A stretch of DNA of 37,221 nt from Nanobdellota archaeon (GTDB lineage Archaea > Nanobdellota > Nanobdellia > Woesearchaeales > UBA11576). The stretch covers positions 1-37,221 of the forward strand of contig JAHJSS010000075.1 in the NCBI GenBank assembly GCA_018830225.1, given 5' to 3'. Both the position numbers and the translations under genes were made by a program. Below are positions 1-5,133 of the stretch, one piece after another; the stretch's first letter is position 1; each line of letters starts with the position of its first letter. The notes beneath the pieces are model-generated. The model did no database searches, was not told where the DNA came from, and was given only the letters and a program-made list of their open reading frames with translations.

Positions 1-32
1 CTGATTATTCTTTCAGTTCAAGACCGAATGGC

Positions 33-55
33 CAGCAAATCTCTGATTTGCGCTG
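33..55. repeat. Hairpin (7-bp perfect stem)
   Basis: GCAAATC (35-41) is followed by TCT and then GATTTGC (45-51). The stem extends outward by CA/TG after a two-base bulge. Function unknown. The dyad reads on both strands, and there is no T-run after it on the plus strand, so it does not look like a terminator in that direction. Confidence 0.45.
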
Positions 56-153
56 CCGGAAGGCCTCAAGATCGAGATTGAGATGGTCGATTAAGCATCT
101 AATTCTCCATTACGAACCCAACAGTCAGCGCCAGCACCACCAGTTCTTTTGAA

Positions 154-167
154 GTGGCAGCTGCCAC
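154..167. repeat. 14-bp perfect palindrome, copy 1
   Basis: GTGGCAGCTGCCAC is self-complementary over 14 bp and recurs identically at 292-305, 138 bp away. Two exact copies inside about 150 bp are unlikely by chance. They could be a dimeric protein site or two stems of a structured RNA; nothing in the sequence decides between these. Confidence 0.6.
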
Positions 168-291
168 CGCTCCAAGCGCGTCCTCTGATAATCAGTGAGG
201 GATGGGCTGCACTTGATCCAAACCAGGCAGGTACTGCGCAAGCACGCTCAGAAAAACCCGCGGTTAGCATGCCTGAATGACCAATAGCAGC

Positions 292-305
292 GTGGCAGCT
301 GCCAC
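292..305. repeat. 14-bp perfect palindrome, copy 2
   Basis: Identical to the palindrome at 154-167. It lies about 40 bp upstream of the TATA box of the tRNA-Met gene. Confidence 0.6.
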
Positions 306-342
306 AGGAGTCCGATAACGCGGCGCTGCGTCTATCAAAACA

Positions 343-350
343 TTTTTAAA
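343..350 (+). promoter_or_regulatory. TATA box for tRNA-Met
   Basis: TTTTTAAA lies 27 nt before the tRNA 5' end, a normal spacing for an archaeal box A with a very short 5' leader. Confidence 0.55.
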
Positions 351-415
351 ACATCCCTTATTCTTCAATGCCAGATGCCGCTGTAGCTCAGCCTGGTTAG
401 AGCGCTAGACTCATA

Positions 416-473
416 AGTTGCTTGAGTGATGAGGCACTAGCCGATGATATGAACTCAAACGCGCAACTGGGCT
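416..473 (+). other. tRNA-Met intron 1 (37/38), BHB
   Basis: A textbook bulge-helix-bulge: outer helix CTAGA/TCTAG, central helix CTCA/TGGG (410-413 with 468-471), three-base bulges at 414-416 and 472-474, inner helix GTTGC/GCAAC (417-421 with 463-467). Cutting after the second base of each bulge gives a 58-nt intron and restores a seven-base anticodon loop. Confidence 0.85.
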
Positions 474-495
474 ATCTAGAGGTCGCGGGCTCAAA

Positions 496-530
496 TATCC
501 CAGAGGATGCCAAAATCCTCAGGTTGAGTG
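496..530 (+). other. tRNA-Met intron 2 (59/60, T loop), BHB
   Basis: Central helix CTCA/TGAG (490-493 with 525-528), three-base bulges 494-496 and 529-531, outer helix CGGG/CCCG. Cutting after the second base of each bulge removes 35 nt and rebuilds a seven-base T loop. The distal part folds by GAGG/CCTC (503-506 with 517-520). Confidence 0.8.
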
Positions 531-546
531 TCCCGTCAGCGGCACC

Positions 547-557
547 TTTTTATATTT
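547..557 (+). promoter_or_regulatory. T-run ending tRNA-Met and TATA-like box
   Basis: TTTTTATATTT directly after the tRNA can serve as the archaeal T-run terminator of the tRNA. It also lies about 30 bp before the small reading frame at 587, so it may double as that gene's TATA box. Confidence 0.4.
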
Positions 558-586
558 CTAGGGCTTATACTGCTTAGGGTGGTACC

Positions 587-724
587 ATAAAGATAGAAAA
601 CTGTCCGAAGAGGCTCAACCGCTGCCCTGAATCTGTCTGTCCGATGTATCCCTGCTGGGCTTATGAGAAGCATCTGGACGAACAGGACAAGGCCAATAGA
701 TCAAGAGACGACGGTTGGGAATGA
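587..724 (+). CDS. Small four-Cys protein, unusual start
   Basis: A 45-codon frame ends at a TGA at 722-724 and reads IKIENCPKRLNRC, then ESVCPMYPCW, then a charged tail. Four Cys with spacing C-x6-C-x4-C-x3-C look like a small metal-binding or disulphide-bonded protein. The Cys/Pro pattern resembles the C-terminal Cys cluster of the opposite gene at 733-1053. No ATG, GTG or TTG is in frame before the Cys cluster; the first in-frame ATG (644) would cut off two of the Cys. An ATA at 587 has a GGTGG-type motif just before it and could be a rare start, or the start may have been lost. Function unknown. Confidence 0.4.
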   Translation: MKIENCPKRLNRCPESVCPMYPCWAYEKHLDEQDKANRSRDDGWE

Positions 725-732
725 ATAAGATA

Positions 733-1053
733 TCATTGTGAATCAATCTTCTTGTTTAGAGGACATCCTTCAAACTTACATGGGCCGTTCTGTTTCTTGC
801 AGAAGAAGTCCAGTTCGCCGCCTTCTGTCTTCTCGACCTTGAAAGGGCAGCTGTCCCAGATATATTTTCTCCAGTCCTCTATATTGTTGAACTCGAGATT
901 CACTGTCTCGTCAAGCTCTTTGAGTTCACGGTCTTCCTGCTGTTCTATCTTTTTCTCTTCAGCAATCTCTGTCTCTTCCTGCTCATAGATCTTCTTGATG
1001 AGCTCTTCCATCCTGTCGAGCTTCTTCATGATGTCTTCGTTTGAGACCGGCAT
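733..1053 (-). CDS. Coiled-coil protein with C-terminal Cys cluster
   Basis: A 106-residue protein from the ATG at 1053 (start MPVSNEDIMKKLDR). GAGGTG lies five bases before this ATG, which decides the start; a longer reading to 1179 would run into the tRNA exons at 1078 onward. Residues about 5-60 form a highly charged, Glu-rich helix or coiled coil. The C-terminal part has five Cys (one in WDSCPF, then FCKKQNGPCKFEGCPL), suggesting a small zinc-binding knuckle. The start lies only 25 nt downstream of the tRNA-Ser 3' end on the same strand, so the mRNA may come from the same transcript after tRNA 3' processing. Family not recognised. Confidence 0.7.
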   Translation of the reverse strand: MPVSNEDIMKKLDRMEELIKKIYEQEETEIAEEKKIEQQEDRELKELDETVNLEFNNIEDWRKYIWDSCPFKVEKTEGGELDFFCKKQNGPCKFEGCPLNKKIDSQ

Positions 1054-1151
1054 GGTAACACCTCGTTTGATTGTGAACGCCGCAGCCCGGACTTTCTCAC
1101 TGACGTTCGAAGCATTGTCGCCTCGGGCGCCAATATTTGAACCGGGATACA

Positions 1152-1170
1152 ACAAACGCAAAGCGTTTGT
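1152..1170 (-). repeat. Hairpin between nested tRNA and T-arm exon
   Basis: ACAAACGC (1152-1159) and GCGTTTGT (1163-1170) form an 8-bp stem with a 3-nt loop. It lies in the 3' part of the interruption that houses the nested tRNA-Ser, just before the T-arm exon of the outer tRNA. Confidence 0.7.
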
Positions 1171-1194
1171 GTACAACAACAGCCTGACCTATTA

Positions 1195-1278
1195 CGCCGC
1201 AGCCCGGATTTGAACCGGGATATCCTTGCGGAAACAAGCTTTCCAGGCTTGCGCAGTACCAGGTTGTGCCACTGCGGC
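1195..1278 (-). tRNA. Nested intact tRNA-Ser (GGA)
   Basis: A complete intron-free tRNA: acceptor GCCGCAG (1278-1272) pairs with CTGCGGC (1202-1196), discriminator G at 1195; D arm with loop AACCTGGTA; anticodon stem CAAGC/GCTTG with loop CTGGAAA (anticodon GGA); long variable arm TCC-GCAA-GGA typical of tRNA-Ser; T arm CCCGG-TTCAAAT-CCGGG. It lies wholly inside the third interruption of the outer tRNA-Ser. A 15-bp perfect inverted repeat flanks it (1299-1285 with 1189-1175). CCA is not encoded. Confidence 0.9.
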
Positions 1279-1427
1279 ATGTTGGGTCAGGCTGTTGTTT
1301 GTATCCTTGCGGGAACAGGATTTCTTGAAACCCCGCTTCAAGAATTTGAAAACGAAGTTCAATTTTCCAGTCCTGCGCATTTGGCTAGCGAGCCTCGCTT
1401 TTGCAAAGCTCGGCATGTACCAGGTTG

Positions 1428-1641
1428 TGCCACGGCGGCAATATGAGCTTTAGCGAGTAATGCTGACGTGGCGACCAGACCCGAAGGGACTGAGTATGCC
1501 ACGGCGGCAAGTGAGTGTAACGAACGCAGACGACGTGGCGACCGAAGCAGCAGCTTCGAGTATGCCACGGCGGCAAGTGAGTGTAACGAACGCAGACGAC
1601 GTGGCGACCGAAGCAGCAGCTTCGAGTATGCCACGGCGGCA
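1428..1641 (-). repeat. Tandem 66-bp repeats re-copying the tRNA-Ser 5' end
   Basis: The 12-nt tRNA 5' sequence GCCGCCGTGGCA occurs four times on the minus strand: 1640-1629, 1574-1563, 1508-1497 and 1439-1428. The first two intervals are exactly 66 bp and identical; the third is 69 bp and diverged. Each unit can fold as CGTGGC/GCCACG closing an inner hairpin: CGAAGC/GCTTCG in the identical units, a CCC-TTCG-GGG type in the diverged one. All copies lie between the TATA box at 1679-1688 and the tRNA, so they should be transcribed. They may be duplicated leader plus 5' exon, or a D-stem (12/13) intron multiplied in tandem. Confidence 0.75.
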
Positions 1642-1678
1642 ATTTATTGTATATTGTAGAAATAGAAGGAAAAGGCCT

Positions 1679-1688
1679 CTTTATAAAG
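1679..1688 (-). promoter_or_regulatory. TATA box for the tRNA-Ser locus
   Basis: CTTTATAAAG, palindromic. It lies 39 nt before the first copy of the tRNA 5' end (1640) on the minus strand and just after the stop of the HIT gene. The same box-to-tRNA spacing is seen at the tRNA-Ala gene. Confidence 0.6.
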
Positions 1689-1695
1689 ATTTTCC

Positions 1696-2091
1696 CTATT
1701 TCAAGGCCTGTTCAACCTTCCTGCGCCACTCTTCCATCTCGCCTTCTGCGTATTTTCCTTCAGGCCAGAACTTGAGCCCGTCACCATGGAACTTAGGTAT
1801 GAGGTGTATGTGGGCGTGCGCCACTTCATCCCCTACGACAGTCATGACTACAAGGTCGCATCTTGTCGCTTTCTCCACTGCTTTTGCTATCTTCTGCAGC
1901 TTTGGCATCAGCTCTTTTGACTCTGCTGCAGGCACATCCCATAGCCACCTGTGGTGCTTCTTGGGTATAACCAGAACATGACCTTTGTGGACCGGCCCTA
2001 TGCTAAGGAAAGCAAGAGTGTCCTTGTCTTCGTACACCTTTGCGCAGGGTATCTGCCCCGCAACTATCTTGCAGAAGATGCAATTATCCAT
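1696..2091 (-). CDS. HIT family hydrolase
   Basis: A 131-residue histidine-triad protein. The active site HAHIHLIP is near the C-terminus, and an N-terminal CxxC (CIFC) is the zinc pair of the PKCI/HINT-like branch. Family members hydrolyse nucleotidyl phosphoramidates or dinucleoside polyphosphates; the substrate cannot be told from sequence. Two ATGs are adjacent (2094 and 2091). The RBS GGTGA is four bases from the second and one base from the first, so 2091 is preferred. It is the last gene of the operon that starts at 5008, seven bases downstream of the EamA gene. Confidence 0.9.
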   Translation of the reverse strand: MDNCIFCKIVAGQIPCAKVYEDKDTLAFLSIGPVHKGHVLVIPKKHHRWLWDVPAAESKELMPKLQKIAKAVEKATRCDLVVMTVVGDEVAHAHIHLIPKFHGDGLKFWPEGKYAEGEMEEWRRKVEQALK

Positions 2092-2100
2092 CATATCACC

Positions 2101-3000
2101 TTAAATCGACAGGAACACTATTCCCGCCACAGCAAGCGCTATGCCGAGGTACTGGTGTATCCTTACCCTCTCTTTCAGCAGTATCGCTGCTCCTATTACC
2201 GCGACCGCGGGACCTGCCGAGATGATTGGCGCGACCATTGAAAGCGGGGAGTATTTCATCGCGAAATACATCCCGAGCACTCCTGCTGTGAAGAGCAGCG
2301 CGCTGGGGAGCAGCCATTTGAGATGCTCTTTCTTAGGCATAGTGACCAGCTCTTTTGCAGGCTTTGTCAGGAATGCGAGCATCAGGAAGAAGAACACGAG
2401 GCTCTCCATGTAGACCATCGCCTTGTGCGGGCCGATTGATTGCACGTTGTATTTCATTACCAGGTTGTAGAATGCCCAGCAGAATGAGACCAGCAGGGCG
2501 AGCGCCGCTCCCTTGGACCAGATGTCGCTCTTGAGGAAATGGAGCACGTGTTTCTCGTCGAATTTCTTCGGCAGCCCTATCTTCTCCATTGCGATGAGGA
2601 CCGCGCCTATGAATATCGCCGCGATAGCCAAGTATTTCGTCACTGGAAGCTTCTCGTCGAACAGGAAGTACGACAGCAGGACTGTCCATATCACGTTCGT
2701 GGCTGCGAGCACGACCACGACAGAGACATTGCCTGTGTTGAGCGCCTTGTAGTATATGTATATGGCCACTGCGCCGACTATCGCCCCGACGATTATCGCC
2801 GCGGTCACGTAGTCTGTGGGCAGCTTGAAGCGTATCGTCAGCACAGCTGTTATCGCAAGGAATATTATGAGGACAAGGTAGTTGAACACGAGGCAGGTGT
2901 ATTCGCCGAGCTCATTGACCACTTTCTTAAGAAGTACGGGATATATTCCCAGGCCTAGAAGCGCGACAACTGCCAATACTATTCCTATCTCGCCCGCCAT
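2101..3000 (-). CDS. EamA/DMT-family membrane transporter
   Basis: A 299-residue protein with about ten hydrophobic segments in two similar halves, typical of the drug/metabolite transporter superfamily. The first half holds IYYKALNTGNVSVVVVLAA and LSYFLFDEKL; the second half has the matching MYFAMKYSPLSMVAPI and AILLKERV. These proteins export or import small metabolites; the substrate is unknown. The gene sits between the HAD phosphatases and the HIT hydrolase with gaps of ten and under ten bases, so translation is probably coupled in one transcript. Confidence 0.9.
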   Translation of the reverse strand: MAGEIGIVLAVVALLGLGIYPVLLKKVVNELGEYTCLVFNYLVLIIFLAITAVLTIRFKLPTDYVTAAIIVGAIVGAVAIYIYYKALNTGNVSVVVVLAATNVIWTVLLSYFLFDEKLPVTKYLAIAAIFIGAVLIAMEKIGLPKKFDEKHVLHFLKSDIWSKGAALALLVSFCWAFYNLVMKYNVQSIGPHKAMVYMESLVFFFLMLAFLTKPAKELVTMPKKEHLKWLLPSALLFTAGVLGMYFAMKYSPLSMVAPIISAGPAVAVIGAAILLKERVRIHQYLGIALAVAGIVFLSI

Positions 3001-3010
3001 GACATGACCC

Positions 3011-3679
3011 CTATTTGTGCAGGGTTTTTAAAATTTCCCTTTTTTCAAACTCTTCTATATGATGGAGTATCTCCCTGAGGTCTGGCTTGTCCACGACCGC
3101 TGTGGCGACCTTCCTGAGCTCCTGGCTGTCTGTGCAGAACGCGATGCCGAGGCCCGCGAGCCGCATCATCTTGGCATCACTGTCCGAGTCTCCGACGACT
3201 ATTATCTCGCTCAGGTGTAGATGGTGCTCCTCTGCCCATTGCCGCAGCACAACCGCTTTCCGGTCATGCGCTACCGGCCATCTGAATTCTCCGCTGACTT
3301 TCCCTTCCTTTATGACCAGCTCATTAGTATATATATAGTCAATCCCGAGCTCTCTCTGCGCCCGGAGAGCGAGGTCTTTGGCTCCTGAGCTCAATATTGC
3401 TGTCTTGTATCCCTTTTTCTTGAGCGCAGACACTGTCTCCTTGACCCCTGCAATGTAGTTGATCCTGCTGACGAGCCCGTAGTACCTGTCTGCAGGCTTG
3501 CCTTTCCAGAGCCTTCCGACCACTTCCTCGACCAGCTTTGCGTAGTCTGTCTTGACATACTTCTTTGTCAGCTCAAGGCCTTCCTTGTATGTGCCGAACT
3601 CCTTGTGAAGCTCCATCCAGAAGTTGCAGTGCTCGAATATGACCCCATCCATGTCAAAGACTATCAGCTTGTATTTCAT
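3011..3679 (-). CDS. HAD phosphatase, SerB-like (1)
   Basis: A 222-residue HAD-superfamily phosphohydrolase. Motif I is FDMDGV (nucleophile Asp plus Asp+2), motif II ILSSG, and motif IV GDSDSD near residue 165; a helical cap lies in between. The size and motifs fit phosphoserine-phosphatase-like enzymes, but no substrate residues are diagnostic. Its start overlaps the stop of the upstream HAD gene by four bases, implying coupled translation. It shares N-terminal MKYKL with that neighbour, consistent with a local duplication followed by divergence. Confidence 0.9.
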   Translation of the reverse strand: MKYKLIVFDMDGVIFEHCNFWMELHKEFGTYKEGLELTKKYVKTDYAKLVEEVVGRLWKGKPADRYYGLVSRINYIAGVKETVSALKKKGYKTAILSSGAKDLALRAQRELGIDYIYTNELVIKEGKVSGEFRWPVAHDRKAVVLRQWAEEHHLHLSEIIVVGDSDSDAKMMRLAGLGIAFCTDSQELRKVATAVVDKPDLREILHHIEEFEKREILKTLHK

Positions 3680-4335
3680 TTTTCCAGTATGTGTGGCAGT
3701 ATCGCCCGCACGTCCTTTATATCATTAGGTATTAAAACGTCTGCTATCTCTGCCAGCCTCTCGCTCTTGCAGTTGAATGCTATCGAAAGGCCTGCCGTCT
3801 CTGCTATATGAATGTCATTGTTGTTGTCTCCGACAAAGATGCACTCCGAAAGGTTGAAGCCGTATCTTTCCGCCAGGTGTTTCAAGCCTGAAGCCTTGTG
3901 TTCCATGTCATATGGTGTAGCCACGCCTCGCACCAGCTTTCCGTCTTCATCGAACTCGAACTGGTTTATCAGGACATCATCGAAAGGGTGGTCTGGGAAC
4001 AGTATATCGAGCACCAGGCCCAGGCTGCCGGAGACCACTGCGAGCTTCAAGCCAGTTTTCTTGAGCTCATTGACTGCCTCTTTCGCCCCTTTCATGAGCT
4101 TGAGCTTTTGTATTATCCCCACCATCTCTTCTTTTGTAGCTCCTTTCTGCTGGAGAAGCGAGACGTCGTGGTCCACCCATTCCTGGTAAGTGACCTCTTT
4201 GTTGAGATACTTGCCAAGCATCTTCAGTATCTCTTCCTCGTCAGTGCCATAGTGCTCGTGCAGAGTCTTCCATATATAGATAGTATCGTCCACAAGAGTA
4301 CCATCAACATCAAAACACACAAGTTTGTATTTCAT
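3676..4335 (-). CDS. HAD phosphatase, SerB-like (2)
   Basis: A 219-residue HAD phosphatase with FDVDGTL (motif I), VVSGS (motif II), a Lys in EHKASGL (motif III region) and GDNNND (motif IV). All catalytic positions are present, so it should be active on a small phosphorylated metabolite. Second of three tandem HAD genes. It is more distant from the first (4346-5008) than from the third (3011-3679). The gap to the upstream gene is ten bases; it overlaps the downstream one. Confidence 0.9.
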   Translation of the reverse strand: MKYKLVCFDVDGTLVDDTIYIWKTLHEHYGTDEEEILKMLGKYLNKEVTYQEWVDHDVSLLQQKGATKEEMVGIIQKLKLMKGAKEAVNELKKTGLKLAVVSGSLGLVLDILFPDHPFDDVLINQFEFDEDGKLVRGVATPYDMEHKASGLKHLAERYGFNLSECIFVGDNNNDIHIAETAGLSIAFNCKSERLAEIADVLIPNDIKDVRAILPHILEK

Positions 4336-4345
4336 ATCACACCAT

Positions 4346-5008
4346 CTAAAGAAGTTCCAGCACGCCTCTCAGCTGCTTGGGTGATGTCAGGTTGTATGTC
4401 GCGGTCTGTCCTGCGTCTTCGTCGTGCTTTCCCCACTTCGCGAGCGCGAACTTGATGCCGAGCTCCTTGCACGCGTCTGCGTCCTTCTGCTCGTTGCCGA
4501 CATAGAGCGCAGGCTTGCCGACATCCTTTGTGAATTTCTTGAGCATCTCGAGCTTTGATGGCTCCTGGTTGAGCGGGCTGCGGTAGATGTAGTCAAAGAG
4601 CTTCTTTATGCCTATTATCTCGAGCGCAGGCAGGACCATGTCTTCCGGAGCAGTTGTTATGAGCGCTATCCTGCATTTCTGCTTGAGGTCGATGATCATG
4701 TCAACCATCTCAGGCACGAACGCGTCCTTTCCCTCTTTCTTCAGCTCTGCGAGGTAGATCATCTGGTACAGGTTTCGGGCGTACTTGACCATGACGCTCT
4801 TCTCGAAGCTGTCTTTCTGGTCCAGGCCTGTGAGCCTCTCCATGACGCCCAGCACATCAGGGAAGTAGTCCTTCTTGCCTGCGAGCTTGCTGATGGAATC
4901 ATCTTTCAGGAGCACGCCCATGAACCCGAACCATGCCTTATGGGCATTGGCAGAAGCTTCGCTGCTTATGATGGTGCCGTCCATGTCGAATGCGATGATG
5001 GGTTTCAT
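4346..5008 (-). CDS. HAD phosphatase (3), first gene of operon
   Basis: A 220-residue HAD hydrolase: FDMDGTI motif I, ITTAPED motif II, and a motif IV region reading VGNEQKDADACKEL, where the usual GDxxxD is relaxed to GNEQKD. The cap is helical. It resembles phosphoglycolate-phosphatase/beta-phosphoglucomutase-like HADs more than the SerB-like neighbours. The TATA box at 5031-5039 is 23 nt upstream of the ATG, so the transcript is probably leaderless. It heads an operon of three HADs, the EamA transporter and the HIT protein. Confidence 0.88.
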   Translation of the reverse strand: MKPIIAFDMDGTIISSEASANAHKAWFGFMGVLLKDDSISKLAGKKDYFPDVLGVMERLTGLDQKDSFEKSVMVKYARNLYQMIYLAELKKEGKDAFVPEMVDMIIDLKQKCRIALITTAPEDMVLPALEIIGIKKLFDYIYRSPLNQEPSKLEMLKKFTKDVGKPALYVGNEQKDADACKELGIKFALAKWGKHDEDAGQTATYNLTSPKQLRGVLELL

Positions 5009-5030
5009 GGTGCATGAATTAATCTGGCAG

Positions 5031-5039
5031 TATTTATAA
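5031..5039 (-). promoter_or_regulatory. TATA box for the HAD-EamA-HIT operon
   Basis: TTATAAATA on the minus strand, 23 nt before the ATG at 5008, consistent with a leaderless mRNA. Confidence 0.7.
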
Positions 5040-5050
5040 CCATTCCTATA

Positions 5051-5078
5051 ATAATCACCCCCATGAAAAGATAATCAC
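5051..5078. repeat. Direct repeat in divergent promoter
   Basis: ATAATCAC occurs at 5051-5058 and 5071-5078, exactly 20 bp apart (about two helical turns), between the two divergent TATA boxes. It is a candidate operator. ATAAAATCAC at 7971-7980 is a loosely similar motif. Confidence 0.4.
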
Positions 5079-5103
5079 TCAAAAGTGGTGCTAAAACAAA
5101 AAT

Positions 5104-5111
5104 CTTTTAAA
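5104..5111 (+). promoter_or_regulatory. TATA box for guanylate-kinase/HAD gene
   Basis: CTTTTAAA ends about 22 nt before the ATG at 5134. No Shine-Dalgarno sequence precedes that ATG, which fits a leaderless transcript. Confidence 0.6.
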
Positions 5112-5133
5112 CACCAAAAACCTACTAATCAGG

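Larger units (their letters stand above)
1..376. other. Left-end stretch without a recognised gene
   Basis: I recognise no protein or known RNA family here. The stretch contains a compact hairpin (33-55), two copies of a 14-bp palindrome (154-167, 292-305) and, at its right end, the promoter of the tRNA that follows. A minus-strand frame at 91-270 can be read as 59 codons, but it has no RBS and no recognisable family. The amount of dyad symmetry would suit a non-coding RNA gene. I tested the region by eye against 5S, SRP and RNase P RNA signatures and found no convincing match. Confidence 0.4.
377..544 (+). tRNA. tRNA-Met (CAT), two introns
   Basis: The acceptor GCCGCTG (377-383) pairs perfectly with CAGCGGC (537-543); A544 is the discriminator, and only CC of the CCA follows. 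The D stem is GCTC/GAGC and the anticodon stem CTAGA/TCTAG with anticodon CAT at 412-414. Two introns must be removed. The first (416-473) is canonical, between positions 37 and 38. The second (496-530) lies in the T loop between positions 59 and 60. After removal the T arm reads GCGGG-CTCAAAT-CCCGT. CAT could also be initiator Met or an Ile isoacceptor with modified C34. I favour elongator Met from the overall sequence, without proof. Confidence 0.85.
1078..1439 (-). tRNA. Outer tRNA-Ser (GGA) with four interruptions
   Basis: The exons of a second tRNA-Ser are spread over 362 nt. They are 1439-1417 (acceptor GCCGCCG, D stem and loop), 1379-1365 (rest of D arm, CAGGA, anticodon GGA at 1368-1366), 1321-1302 (TCCTG and a variable arm with GCAA loop), 1147-1136 (5' T arm) and 1091-1078 (3' T arm, CTGCGGC, discriminator G). 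Interruptions: 1416-1380 (D arm, 22/23; good BHB with central helix TGGT/GCCA), 1364-1322 (anticodon 37/38), 1301-1148 (between variable and T arms, holding an intact tRNA-Ser) and 1135-1092 (T loop 59/60). Assembled, it folds as a normal 84-nt tRNA-Ser with one C-U mismatch in the acceptor stem (6:67). The third interruption has no clear BHB, so this could be a disrupted gene, or one joined by an unusual route. Confidence 0.65.

Noticed and set aside
30-66. SRP RNA helix 8, because of a GGAA loop flanked by GCC and GGC
   Set aside because: The conserved asymmetric-loop bases (AGCA side) are absent and no other SRP domain surrounds it.
91-270. Small minus-strand protein
   Set aside because: 59 codons from an internal ATG with no RBS. 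The Cys-Gly-Ser-Cys-His upstream of the ATG arises from the 14-bp palindrome, and no family is recognisable.
416-473. Box C/D guide RNA inside the tRNA-Met intron
   Set aside because: A GTGATGA box-C-like motif is present, but no CTGA D box follows at usable spacing and the intron is too short for a guide.
1054-1179. N-terminal extension of the gene at 733-1053
   Set aside because: It would translate the tRNA-Ser 3' exons, and a good RBS stands before the ATG at 1053.
1428-1641. CRISPR-like array from regular repeats
   Set aside because: The whole 66-bp unit is repeated, not a short repeat with varying spacers, and the constant part is the tRNA-Ser 5' end. No cas genes are nearby.
1460-1981. 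Repeat protein on the plus strand with 22-residue repeats
   Set aside because: The repeats come from the tRNA-linked 66-bp units, and the rest of the frame is the antisense of the HIT gene.
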